Positions 1 through 10,605 of a stretch of DNA of 64,000 bases are shown piece by piece. The stretch covers positions 34,211,462 to 34,275,461 of the forward strand of contig OX352763.1 in NCBI GenBank assembly GCA_947095585.1, read 5' to 3'. Numbering within the stretch: the stretch's first letter is position 1; each line of letters starts with the position of its first letter. Both the position numbers and the translations under genes were made by a program. The notes beneath the pieces were generated by a model, which worked only from the letters and a program-made list of their open reading frames with translations, made no database searches and was not told the DNA's origin. Source of the DNA: Nephrocerus scutellatus (taxonomy: Eukaryota > Arthropoda > Insecta > Diptera > Pipunculidae).

Positions 1-1090
1 AATGTACGTCTTAGTAAAACAACAACAACAAGAATTGGAACATTAAACTTGTCTGATACATGTCGACTGAACTACTTAACAAATAATTTAGACGACTTAA
101 AAGAGTATGCGAATAATAGGTTCTAGAACACCACATGCTGGATTTAAAACCGGATTAACAAAAGTTCACATGAGCTCAATTAGCTAATTGAGGCTAAATA
201 TTTAAATATTTTGGTATAAAGGCCGTATCCAAATTGTTGATGTTATATGGATTTTTTATTAGTTTTTAAGAAAATATTTCATTTTGGGTTGCCCGGACCA
301 ACGCGTAACCAAATTGATATTTTGTGTCGTTGTTATGGTAAAGAGTGAAAGAGAAGGAAAGATATTTTTGATGTTATGTTAGCTGTCACTCTGGCGTCTA
401 CAATTCGGCGACGGTTTATTACTTTTTTTTTATTCTTTCGTTGATACTTGTTACTAGCTCGCGAACGTGAATGATTGAACTGTGGGTACTTAGAATGCCT
501 ATATGCCAATTGTCTTTGTATTTAGTAGCCCATTCACAATTATACACACAAATCAAATGTAAGATAAGTTTAGGATACATCTGGCTAGTGGTTCCGGTTA
601 GATGTGCTGCCTTGGCCCAGACACTTATACCGAACGAGTCAAGGTCGCATTGGTACTACGGAAGTTTGGAAGTCCGCACAAAAGGATGGGTTCCTGAGGA
701 AGCGACAGAGTCTGTGGGAACTATAGTGCGGAGCCAGTCGGTTCTAATCAGATAGTAGCTTAATGTCAAAAGGTTAAGCGCGGGGTACCAGCTGCAGACC
801 TATCCACTGTCTCTCTCGCGTCAAACGCCTATATTTGAGAATTGACACATTGTGTTGTGTTTGTTAAAATGGAAGAAAACATAGACTTTTAAAACTTTTG
901 TGATACAACAAATTTTTTTGACGGTTCACGTCTCGAAAGAGTGTAAAAATGTGATGTACATCAATTATTTTGGTCCGAAAGAACTCGAACTCGAATGTTG
1001 GACTTCAAGATTTCCATAAACATGCGCACACAGACAACATGCGCACACAATAATTAAAAGTTTGTTTTTAAAAATGCTATAAAATGAGTA
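1..1090. other. No gene recognised; AT-rich intergenic or intronic DNA
   Basis: Both strands carry frequent stops and no recognisable motif. A 94-codon open frame at 471-755 has no splice-site or composition support. Nothing here resembles the repeat families found elsewhere in the window. Confidence 0.5.
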
Positions 1091-1094
1091 TAAA

Positions 1095-1376
1095 TATTCG
1101 GCGCGACATACCGTTGCCTAGTTAGCTTCTCGCGACCATTTGTATTGTGCATATATATTTTTGCACACAAATGGAAGAGCCTACAATTTCAGCTACAGTT
1201 TAATGCCGTATCCGAACGGCGAATTGAAAAGCTTTCAGGACAAGTTATTACTCTCGGACGTTTGTCGGACATTCGTGAGAAGTGGGACCGTGAAAAATAC
1301 TTTTGGTGTCACTGGGATTCGAACCACGAACCTCCTGCTCAGAAGTCCATGCACTTATTCACTGAGCCACGGCGCC
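1095..1376 (-). repeat. tRNA-derived SINE, copy 1
   Basis: Read on the minus strand the element starts GGCGCCGTGGCTCAGTG, a good RNA polymerase III A box. About 40 bases later comes a B box, GGTTCGAATCCCAGT. A roughly 200-bp non-tRNA body follows and ends at TGTCGCGCCGAAT. Full-length relatives lie at 36.6 and 39.2 kb, and a partial one at 47.9 kb. The body differs from the other copies by scattered substitutions and small indels, so this is an old insertion and not a functional tRNA. Confidence 0.85.
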
Positions 1377-1439
1377 TATAAAATGCGTATACATCAATAT
1401 TTTTTTGGAAATATATTCTTATTGTGAAGGTTGGAGTCT

Positions 1440-2420
1440 TCGATTTAAGAATGAAGAACAATTTCATTCATATTGCTCCTTCTGCCGGCCTAACAGTGAT
1501 GGCTTGAGTCCAGTTTTCAAAAACTTATCGATCATTTCGGCGCCTATCTCGCGAATTACGGTCGCAATGTTTTACTTTAAAGCTGGAATTGTCTCTGGAT
1601 TACCCGCATAACATCTATCCTTAACGGCATCTCATAGAAAAAAGTCCATCGGCTTCAAATCGCATCTGCGCGCTGGCCAATTGACATCTTCAAAACGTGC
1701 CAAATTTGGCTCACAAGAGATCGATTGTCAGTCGGCTTGTATGGTATGTGGCGCCATCTTGTTGAAACTTAAGGTAGTCCGCATTCATGGCGTCGATTTG
1801 AGGCTTTGAAAAGTGGGTCAGCTGGCTCTGTAACGTTCGCCATTGACGGTAATGGCGTTTTCAGCAACGTTTTCCAACAAAAATGGACCACAACTCCAAA
1901 ATCCAAAAAAACTGGATGCATTGGCTTCTTTACGATTACGTGTGGCTGTTCCGAACCCCAAATCTGGCAGTTCTGCTTGTTTACATAGCTCCCGAAATAG
2001 ATATGCACTTCGTTTGAAAATATGTTTTTTCGATCAAAATCGACGTCATTATCATGCTGGTCAATGGTCCAGCCAGAGAACTGATATCGAAGCGGATGGT
2101 CATTTACTTTCAACTCCTGAGTCATCTGGACCTTATGTGAGGTCGATGGATTCTGTCCCACACTATGGTCCACAGCAGCAATATTCTCGGGCGTGCGACC
2201 TCAAGGACAGCTTATCCAACAGCAAGCCTTTCTCACGAACTTTCTTCGCCAATTTCACCATATTTCTTTCCAAAATGCGTACGGTTTCGGCTACACAACA
2301 CTGACATTAAACAAACGTTTTCAATATTTCTAAACTCTACTCAAGCGAAAACATGATTGTTTCGTGCCGCGGAAGACTGACGAGCTGTCAAAACTTCAAG
2401 CAAATCGTTCAAAAAAAAAG
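1440..2420 (-). pseudogene. Tc1/mariner-superfamily transposase remnant
   Basis: In the minus direction, broken frames spell parts of a mariner-like DDE transposase. A segment around 1990-2170 contains TQELKVNDHP and FDRKNIFSNE, followed by VNKQNCQIW. Around 1640-1690 the frame gives NWPARRCDLKPMDFF, the family's usual signature near the last catalytic Asp. Weak C-terminal similarity runs on to about 1480. The motif order matches the better preserved relative at 28.2-29.0 kb. Stops and frameshifts rule out activity. No terminal inverted repeats were found. Confidence 0.75.
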
Positions 2421-2423
2421 TTG

Positions 2424-4137
2424 TCATGGCCTATGATTTAAAAACAAGCCAGTAGATTGCCCATGGTTGTTGCGGCAACTTGGATTTGGTAAGCAAAATC
2501 CAATGATATCGGCTGAAATTGATTGCGATAAGTTAAACACGGAATTCATCGCTTCTTGCAGCACTCCGACTAGCACTTCTTCCTTAGAGGAAAACGCTGA
2601 AGATGACCACAATATCTCTTTTCGTTTTAGCAGGGTCTATGATGAGGATGTTGTGCCAGCTCTTTTGAGTATAAACTCTAATGCTACTAGTCTAGATGAA
2701 TTAAATTCTAAGATTGTCAAAATTCTGTTGCACACATACTGCCTTTTATAACGTATCTTTTTAACTCGGTGCTAACGATGTCTGTATTCCAATCCAAATG
2801 GAAGAAAGCTAAAATCATCCCATTACCAAACCAATCAGGATTTAGACCAAAGCGAAGCTGTAAAACGGCACTTTTATACATTGTTGATGAAGCGCGGAAG
2901 TCTTTAGATAAAAATCACCCCACTTTTCTAATTCATCTAGATTTTTTAAGGCATTTGACACTGCGAATCACACGATTCTGTGCAATAAACTAATTAAGTT
3001 TTCTTTTCCATCTGCAAAACTTGTCTCCTCATACTCAGAAGAAAGGCAACAACCAGTGGTAATTGGTGAAAAGAAACGAAACGAAAAGAAAAACGTTCGA
3101 AACGGTGTACCGCAAGCTTCAATCATAGGCCCAACACTCTTCTCGTCATATGTGAACGAACTACCTAAAGTAATTAGGCATTGTTCAGTTCACGTGTATG
3201 CGGACGATGTTCAACTTTTCATGAGCTGTCCTATGAATGCGATTGATGACACTATTTATCTAATAAACGAAGATTTTTCAAGCGTAAATGACTGGTCCCT
3301 AAAACATGAGCTACGTTTAAAATTAAAAAAAGTCCCAGGTGCTAGCTATACATCGTAGAGTTCTAGATGTATCTGAATTTCAATCGGATAGAATTGGCAA
3401 TAGTACGATTATGTGGGCTAATCCAGCTAAAAATCCTAGGACTGATCTTTAATCGTACGCTTTCATGGGACACACATATAAATAGTGCTATCGGTAAGGT
3501 TTCTACCTACAAAAACCAAGCTGATGCTGGCAAAAACTCTTCTATTACCAGTATTACTCTTCTTCTTTCTTTCCTTTTTACTCCGCGGGGGAGCATAGGG
3601 TTTCTACAAACGCCCGCCAACGATTTGACCCCTGCGGTTTTAAGAGACGACACTCGGTCCCCTGGGAAGGAGTATTACTCTATAGCAGTGAAATTTTTAT
3701 GTGTCCCGATCACCTGTGTAATGTTGTTCTGTATAACAAAATCGCTCGATATATTTTAAGTCTGAAATATGGTGACCATGTTTCAAGATTATCTAAGCAG
3801 ATAAGTTCCTTTGAAAACCTTTTAAAATTTAAGTCCCAGTGTTTACTAAGAGTCAATTGTCAAAACGTCAACTTTTTGCCAACTATTCGATTGCGAAACT
3901 CTCTGCCAATAAAGCTTAGAAGAATTGGAAACACAAACAAATTTAAAACTTCTCCTCTTACAGATTTGGCCACATAACAGAATTTTCTAAATAAATTATT
4001 TTAAACTTCAAATTATTTAATATTTAATATTTTAATATTTAAATTATTTTAAATTTTAAATTTAAATTATAATCTTTCTATTATTCTTCATTGTAAGTGA
4101 CATTATGTTAAATAAATATTATTATTATTATTATATA
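2424..4137 (+). mobile_element. LINE-D: Jockey-like non-LTR retrotransposon, 5'-truncated and decayed
   Basis: Successive frames give reverse-transcriptase blocks in order: a pre-RT region (SINSNATSLDELNSK), the fingers motif SGFRPKRSCKTALL, the palm block NGVPQASIIGPTLFSSYVNE and the catalytic YADDVQLF at about 3198-3221. The thumb region follows (LKILGLIFNRTLSWDTHI). The catalytic YADD residues survive, but frameshifts and stops separate the blocks. The AT-rich 3' end finishes with AAATATTATTATTATTA, an (ATT)n tail. A foreign 110-bp LINE-F tail interrupts it at 3561-3670. The Jockey assignment rests on motif style only. Confidence 0.8.
3561..3670 (-). mobile_element. LINE-F 3'-end fragment nested in LINE-D
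   Basis: On the minus strand this 110-bp piece matches the last part of the LINE-F insertion at 35624-36035. It contains GGACCGAGTGTCGTC, GGCGGGCGTTTGTAGAAACC and GCTCCCCCGCGGAGTAAA, then the tail AAAGGAAAGAAAGAAGAAG. It is flanked by an 11-bp direct repeat, AGTATTACTCT, at 3550-3560 and 3671-3681. LINE-D homology resumes on the far side. It is therefore a severely 5'-truncated retrotransposition. Confidence 0.85.
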
Positions 4138-5700
4138 CTTGAAGTTTGACGGAACTTACATACTTTGGTAATAAACGACGGAACGTTAATGTCAAAAATT
4201 TGTTATTGTTATTTATATGGTTAAGTGTACTTCAATTACTAAGTACTTCCCGATTATTGTACTTTACTTTTCAAGTTTATTTATCCGGTACCGAAACAAA
4301 TGCTACAATTAAAGAGTTGAACAAATTCTTTCCGAATTGGGCAATTATCGTAATAAAAAGGAAATTCACTTTCAAGGTCTCTTGTTTCTCGAAGATATGT
4401 GCCCGAGACGATCATTTATTTCGTTCTCCCAAGCATTTGACTTCTTCTAAGCTGCAGCGATAATTTTATTGACTCAACACATACTACAGTATACACGATT
4501 AGCAAGAACGCGAATTACAAAATTCCTAACGATAAACTTTTATCTTATCGTAAGCTTTTGCGTTGTTGTTATTTGTTTTGCCTGGGTTTTGTATTTTATG
4601 TTTTTAAATACATATGTGTTTCTATATTTTTTCGAATGGATATGTGATGGCAATAGTGGTGATTAAACGCAAAACTAAGGGCCAGCCGCATATTGAGCAG
4701 AGCATAGCGTAGCAGCACACAATCTATGTAGTCCATAGTTTTCGGGATCGTCGTAATGAATAGCGCTGGTTGATCGGGTGTTCTTGGTGACTCAGGTCTT
4801 CCCATATCCAGGGTAGTTGAGATGAATCGTGATGGTGGTACACCTCTAAGTCTAGGGTCAGATTAACCCTCTGGCGATCAGCCATTGCTTTGAAAATTGT
4901 CGGGAATAATCACGAGACTGACATTGGAATAACACGTGATCAACACCTTATTTTAGCTTGCATTTCGCTTAACAATAGCACCAAGATTTTTCGAGTTTCA
5001 AAAAGTTCAGACAGACTGCGATAACCGTTAGTATGCGAAAAAAATTAGAGTTGACCTCTCAAAGAAGCCGAAACGATTAGCAGTTCAACTCAACCAAGCA
5101 TAGGTGAACACTGGATGGATGAAATGGTAAAAGGCAAAAACACCGAACATGGAAAGAAGAGCGTATTACACTCAAATCTCATATAGTCATTGTCTCAGCA
5201 GTAGAGAAGAAGAGAATGAAACCCAGTACCAGGTTAACAGAACAGAAAATCAGGCTAGCGTAAGACGTGGCAAACGTTACTGCAACCACCTTACTAACAT
5301 TGGTTATGGACCAGCTCAGGAGAGGTGGATGAGGCGTTTCGTCATTGTTTAAAACTGACTGGACGATGGCGTAGCTGCTCAAAATTATTTATGCGAAGCA
5401 ACCAATACCCAAAATCCCCTTTCAGCAGCACCGGTACCCAAACCTCAATCAAATTATTAATTTTTTTTTTAGGTGAAACGTCTATGAAAGCGAGTCTAGT
5501 CGCTTTTAGTGTAATGGAATGCATTGACTGCAAACTAAAAAAATTTTAATACAAAACAGACACTAAATGGTACATAATTACTTATTTCGATTAATATTCG
5601 ACAACGATTTTTTTTAACATTGGCCTGTGATATGAGGAATAAGATATATAAGGCATAATATCTACATTAATGTGTCTGGTGAACATACAATCTATAGTGG
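4138..5700. other. No gene recognised
   Basis: No family match was found on either strand. Short open frames at 4146-4463, 4596-4805, 5149-5352 and 5325-5549 lack start context, splice support or recognisable motifs. The 4670-4870 stretch is less AT-rich than its surroundings and may be an unrecognised transposon fragment. Confidence 0.4.
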
Positions 5701-5709
5701 CATTGCCCA

Positions 5710-5901
5710 TCAGTGTTGTCGGTTCTGTGGGCACGTAATTGAGGCCGAATTCATTCTATCACCCAATTCGGAGACGTCTTCGGCAGATGTGTGGGTGCTA
5801 TTTCCAGTCGATATGTCCATTGGTGCAGGTACAATAGCGGTAATGGTGCTCGCGGTTTTGAGGTCGTTCTCTGATGGTGCCGTGGCAGCTTTGCGATTCT
5901 C
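5710..5901 (-). CDS. Possible terminal coding exon of an unidentified minus-strand gene or element
   Basis: Minus-strand sequence GAGATTATTTCAG reads as a 3' splice site immediately before a 63-codon open frame that starts ENRKAATAPSEND and ends CPQNRQH-stop. Composition is unlike the neighbourhood: Ser/Thr/Ala-rich, low in Phe/Leu/Ile, with a run of normal-looking codons. No domain is recognised. It could be a real last exon, a relic of a transposon ORF1, or chance. No upstream exon was found. Confidence 0.25.
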   Translation of the reverse strand, partial: ENRKAATAPSENDLKTASTITAIVPAPMDISTGNSTHTSAEDVSELGDRMNSASITCPQNRQH

Positions 5902-6439
5902 CTGAAATAATCTCGCTCACTCGACACCGGACATTAAGGTACCTGTGCGTTGCTCCTAGTTCCAGCGATAGGCGTAATTTATATTTTCAGTTGGGTCTTG
6001 AAGGGATGGGGCTGACGTATTGTATTTTGAAACTTTTTTTATAAGCGATATTTTACATTTTTATATATAAATGTTTTCCAAAATACACTATCTTAAATCA
6101 ATCGATAGATGTAAATAAAATATAATCACAGACACATGAATCACCGTGATAGCACGTCTGTTTCGTGAGCTACACTCAATAGAAAGGAGCAAAAGCGCCG
6201 GTTTTGTCCATCTGTGCGGTTCCCCGCCAAACCGCCCTTCATTGACGCGAAATCAAGGTTTTGTCGCCGAGTTGACCATATACGTTAAATAACGACACCG
6301 CAGTTACGTTTCTAAGACCTAACAATTAGGGAATTATTAAGGCAAGGCCTTTTTCGTTACGCTACTATTTTTGTAGTTGCATGTAACCTCATGTTTCGAT
6401 TTTAAAGACGTTTCACGTTAAAAACAAAGCTGGTTGAAC

Positions 6440-6850
6440 TTGATGGCATTCCTGTTGAGATTTTCGACGCAGCGTCAACTATATAGGCATAACTCCTTAG
6501 CCCTATCAAAATGAAAGCTTGGGAAGACAAAGTTTCTTAGATAAGTATAAAAGATGAATAATTAGCCATTCTCTCTAAGAGAGACTTAATCGAGTTCTAA
6601 AAGTGGAAAGGAATTTGCGTCCTTCCCGCGGTCTCCAAAATAATAGCAAGCATATTGTTGGAGAGTATTTAAAAACCTGGATTCCGAACATACAAATTTC
6701 CGCTCTGAATCTTTCTACATCGACCACAAAAATACCTTTATTATAAAACAATGCATTAAGTTGTTCACCTGTTGTTTATCGACTTTGATTTGATAACGCA
6801 ATTCGCGACTTAATGTGGTGTGCTGAAGATAAATGCCACCAAGAATAAAG
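6440..6850 (+). pseudogene. LINE reverse-transcriptase remnant related to LINE-A
   Basis: Broken + strand frames carry DGIPVEIFDAAS at about 6442, WKGICVLPAVSKIIAS at about 6604 and LFIDFD near 6775. In the same order and spacing these correspond to LINE-A's DxIPAELL, ISVLPAVAKVIAK and LLFIDFEKAFD at 20.9-21.2 kb. The catalytic second half of the RT is missing and stops are frequent. It is a diverged, dead fragment. Confidence 0.65.
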
Positions 6851-6911
6851 CGCACTAAATCTTTTAGTCCTTCCTACATTCTAGGACATTGCAGTAAAGC
6901 AGGCACATAAA

Positions 6912-7050
6912 GTATTGGGTCTATTCTTTTATTCAATCAGAGCGAGTATAGTTACCCGGAATACACCGAGCGAATGTTGCACGGCGTAAAAATATTCGGT
7001 GTGTACACTGGGTAACTTTACTCGCTCTTATTCTGCCTTACACTGATATT
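6912..7050. repeat. Hairpin MITE-like element
   Basis: Arms at 6939-6975 (AGAGCGAGTATAGTTACCC...) and about 6992-7028 (...GGGTAACTTTACTCGCTCT) are near-perfect inverted repeats around a short loop. A related sequence in the opposite orientation lies at 7975-8130, sharing GAGCGAG, a TTATTCAA block and ATGGGTCT/ATTGGGTCT. No open frame is present. Confidence 0.65.
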
Positions 7051-7061
7051 CATTTCAGAGT

Positions 7062-7960
7062 AAAAAAACAACCCATAAAAATTTAAATTTTTCATCTAAA
7101 TTCTCTAATCGCAGAAATTGATATGGGAGCCCCTCGATCCTGGGCCATTTTTTTTTTATTGTAGGAGAAAATCATTGAAACAAACATTTGACATCAGATG
7201 TTAAAATTGAAAAAGCTCAGATCATTTTATTCTGAGCACTTAGAGCACGCTCATACTCTGAGCAAATAAGAAACACGAACATTTATCTTGAGAACTCTTT
7301 GACTGCTCTGAACTAATTTATGAAAACGCCAAATGACAGAATATTGCGAAAACTTGTTGTTCTATCTGTAAGTTGATATCGACAACAAAAAAAACGACAT
7401 CAATAAAAATACAATTCAGTAAATAAGTAAGTTGAAGTAAGCATAAAACATGTATGTCTCGTTTCATTTGCTGGGTTCATTTGTGCGTGAGCTAAGATTT
7501 CTCTCTCTCTCTCTCCACCAAAACCATGCAGTGCAGCCGACTGCGCAGCACACACCGCACACAGTCCATAAAGGGCGACGAATATCTGATGCCAGTATAG
7601 ATATTTAAAAAATGTATAAGGGCCTTGCGGCCGAACCCGGGACCCGATCACTACCAAATTTTCGAAAAAGTATTGTTTATTGGGTATACACATGTGTGTA
7701 AAATTTGAAGAAAATCGGGTAAATTTTTGTATGGGAGCCCCCGACCCCGCAGCCCGAGGGGCCTCAAAATTTAATAGAAGGTGTTGTCTCCGGAAATACA
7801 CATGTGTGCCAAATTTCAATAAAATCGGGCTGTAGGAAGTGGATTAAAAATTGATCGCAAGAATCCATGACAAATTCACAAACCCACAAGCCCACAAACC
7901 CACAAGCCCACAAACCCACAAACACACGGGCAAGTGAAGTTAATATAGAGAATTTAAAAA
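7062..7960 (+). repeat. R element, copy A (about 0.9-kb non-autonomous repeat)
   Basis: It begins ACAACCCATAAAAATTT and ends AGTTAATATAGAGAATTTAAAAA. TAAATTCTCTA near the left end and TAGAGAATTTA at the right end form a short subterminal inverted repeat. Copy B at 42688-43615 is nearly identical along its length. Inside are units with ACACATGTGTG, GAAGAAAATCGGG and GGGCCCGATCACT-like blocks, a CT microsatellite (about 7498-7515), and a terminal minisatellite built here on CCCACAAA/CCCACAAG. Minus-strand open frames over 7400-7819 are not supported as genes. Confidence 0.8.
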
Positions 7961-7974
7961 TAGGAAACTAGGTA

Positions 7975-8130
7975 TACACCGAGTCTTGTTCGCTTCACAA
8001 CAAAAAACACAGAATACATACAGAGTAAAATTACCCCGGTTGAATAAAAAAACACCGAGTAAATATTTGACATACACTGCTCGCTCGGGTTGAATAAAAA
8101 AAAACAGACCCATTGTCTCGGTCGATATTG
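7975..8130 (-). repeat. Hairpin MITE-related sequence, inverse of the one at 6.9 kb
   Basis: Read on the minus strand it runs ATGGGTCTG, T-rich, TTATTCAACC, CGAGCGAGCAGTG, then ACTCGGTG, TTATTCAACCGGGGTAATTTTACTC. This is the same block order as 6912-7034. Together the two flank R element copy A in inverted orientation. Confidence 0.5.
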
Positions 8131-8139
8131 GCACCGAAG

Positions 8140-9300
8140 CAGTAGGATCGAGAAAGCCAAGGTTGAAAACTGTAGAAGATGAATTTAGAACGATAGGAAT
8201 GAGCTGGGAAAGTTAAAGCACGTTTCAGGACTCGGAATATGATGACGCGCAGGCGTTGCCTGCCCCAATAGGAGTCAAAGTTGCATTTACTGCAATACCA
8301 AGTCTAATTTTGCTCATTATTTATAACAATCTACTCGTAGCTTTAAATTCAAAAAATTTGGGAGTATCGCACGTCCTTATTTATTTTGAGCAATTTGGGT
8401 TAATTCAAAACATCTTCTAGAGAACTTAAGAGTCAACATCATAAAGTTCGAAAGTGATACAAATTTGATTCCACTACGTGTGTTACAAGTTCCAACATTA
8501 TAGTCTCGCATCCGCATACCAAACGACTAAGAGACAGCAGTGCAACCAGGAACATTCAAAAATAACCTACAATTTCCACTTTGTCGTGTGCAGCTGAAAT
8601 AATTCTGCTTTGCGGCTAGAAATTAGTTCAAATCTAAAATTAGCATTGGATTTGCAACATTCACCGGGAGTGTGTGCGATACAGAATATTTACAGAAAAT
8701 TTCAAAAATTGTTGTAAGTAGTCGTCCCGCAAGAGATTCCTTGCATCATGATTCATGATGTATGTGATGATGCTTGGAATTGCTTAGCAAAACTTATTAA
8801 CCAAATTACAAGCATTAGGAAGTTATTTCATTAAGTTTTTGGCCTTTGTTGTGTATATAAAAGTTGCACGGAACTCAACAGCTAGTAGTTGTTTTGCAAG
8901 CTATCCAAGCTGAGTGACTATGCCAAGGAAAGAAAGTTTGTGTATGGCCAGGCCAGCTTATGACTGATTCGTCTAACTAATCAGTGGTTTTCTGGAAAAA
9001 CGAGTGTCGGGAAGTCACACAGGACAAATAAGTTTTCTTCTATTGTGCCCAGTCGCTTGTGTGGCACGTATACACCTAAATACAAGATACGACTACTTGT
9101 GTTGGATATGGATGGATTCTTGATGAATTCATAAAACAGTGAATGGTTTAAGTAAAATTTTCATGATATTTATAATTTGATGATGTTTTATTTTAAAGGA
9201 GGTTTTTTTGCTTAGATAGAATTTACTGAAGGGTTAGCTGTCAAAAGAGCTGTCATACTGCGCTCACTTTGATATTTATCATCAGTATATTCTGGCAAAC
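8140..9300. other. No gene recognised, apart from a TATA-like site
   Basis: No conserved coding block is seen on either strand. The only point of note is the TATA-like motif at 8854-8863, listed separately. A short + strand frame from the ATG at 8920 stops after a handful of codons. Confidence 0.4.
8854..8863 (+). promoter_or_regulatory. Possible TATA box of an insect-type core promoter
   Basis: TATATAAAAG stands out in the local sequence, with a GC-richer stretch and a weak initiator-like ACTCAACAG about 20-25 bases downstream. No convincing coding exon follows within a few hundred bases, so this may be chance in AT-rich DNA. Confidence 0.2.
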
Positions 9301-9309
9301 CATCATGAG

Positions 9310-10450
9310 TAGACTTACGCTTGAAAATTATCAAAATTTACTATGAAAATTAGTCCTCGCAACTTATAGAAGCAAACTGATCGCAAAATTTTGTTCAGCG
9401 GGTTTGTTAATAAGCAAACTTGCCGTATATGGAGTGAGACCAATCCACAAGAGACCCTACAGACTTCATTACATTTAGAGTCTACTATATTGGACGATAG
9501 CGCTTTCAGTGCTGCTTGACTATCTGGAAAGATATAAATCGTATTGCCTATAATACCCTCACTTAGGTTTATACTGGCGCAGACCTTAGTGGCATGGAGT
9601 TCCGCTTGGAAAACAGTGGGACTCTTACCCATTGGTATTGAGACCTTGGTGTTGGGTCCGAACACCGCAGCGCCAACTCCAGAATCCATCTTCTATCCGT
9701 CTGTGTACCAGACCAGACCATTTTGTCCAGTGTTGGAGTACCATTAGACCAGATTGCTCGGTCCAATATTTTTACCTCAAATAACCTGCCGAAACAGTAC
9801 TCCCTTGCCATTTTGTCCAGTATAGTGCAAAACATGTCTCTTTAAGGAATTTAGTCTAGGATTTTCAGATGTCGCACGTAGTCACCTTTTTTGTACCAAT
9901 GTTCTAGTTGCAGATTTATAGCGCATCTAGAAGATTGGCAGGGGTGAAAGCCCTACAACAGCTTCTAATGCACTCGTAGGGAAGGTGCGTATAGCACCCG
10001 TTATACCTAGACAGGCAATTCTTTGTAGTTTCTGAAGCTTAATTACCGTTGTCCGTTCAAGAACTTTAGGCCACCAGATGATGACCGAGTACGTGATAAT
10101 TGGTCTCACCATCATGGTATACATCCAATGTATCATTTGGTATTAAGACTACAAGTTCTGTGAGAATTACAGTTAAGTTGATTATCAAGGATGACTCCGA
10201 GATATTTGACCTTACTGGAATACTCTAATGTAGTGCCCTTAAAGGGGATTGGTTCCACATCGGATAATCTACGTTTCGTGAAAGGCACTAATACGGTTTT
10301 GCGAGGATTGATTGAAAGACCCTCTTTATTGCACCATTCTCAGACATGAAGTTACGTACCTTGCATGACATTTGTTATGGTCGTGCTGTACTTACCACAA
10401 GTTATGATCGACAAATCGTCAGTAATAATCAATGGCGATATAATCTGATC
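9310..10450 (-). pseudogene. LINE-E: RNase-H-bearing non-LTR retrotransposon remnant (R1/LOA/I-like)
   Basis: Minus frames in order: a post-RT thumb region (KRRLSDVEPIPFKGT, EYSSKVKYLGVIL), then MYTMMVRPIITYSVIIW and KLQKLQRIACLGITGAIRTF. An RNase H start follows, with DSGVGAAVFG, TVFQAELHATKVCA and DSQAALKAL (about 9500-9690). RNase H downstream of RT in a LINE is typical of the I, R1 and LOA clades. Stops and frameshifts occur throughout. Only the 3' half is left. Confidence 0.8.
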
Positions 10451-10487
10451 TATGCAGATCGGCTAGAAGGTTGTCTATGTCATCGGA

Positions 10488-10605
10488 GATACAAATGTGT
10501 AAAAAAATTTGAAGAAAATTGGGCTTTGGGAAGTGCGTTAAAAATTGATTCCACCGAACGACAGAACCATGGCGAAGCGAAGGTTATATAGAGAATTTAA
10601 AAATC
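10488..10605 (+). repeat. R element 3'-end fragment
   Basis: It carries CGGAGATACAAATGTG, GAAGAAAATTGGGC, TTAAAAATTGATTCCA, CGAACGACAGAACC and the terminal ATATAGAGAATTTAAAAA. This is the same block order as the right end of copies A and B, without the expanded minisatellite. Confidence 0.7.

Noticed and set aside
1095..1376. Functional tRNA gene on the minus strand
   Set aside because: The tRNA-like head lacks a closing acceptor stem and is fused to a repeated body found at three other loci, so it is a SINE.
7400..7819. Minus-strand frame shared by R copies A and B as a conserved gene
   Set aside because: The similarity is explained by the copies being nearly identical DNA. Copies C, D and E do not keep the frame, and the peptide lacks any recognised motif.
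10346..10591. 81-codon + frame as a gene
   Set aside because: It runs from LINE-E antisense sequence into an R element fragment.
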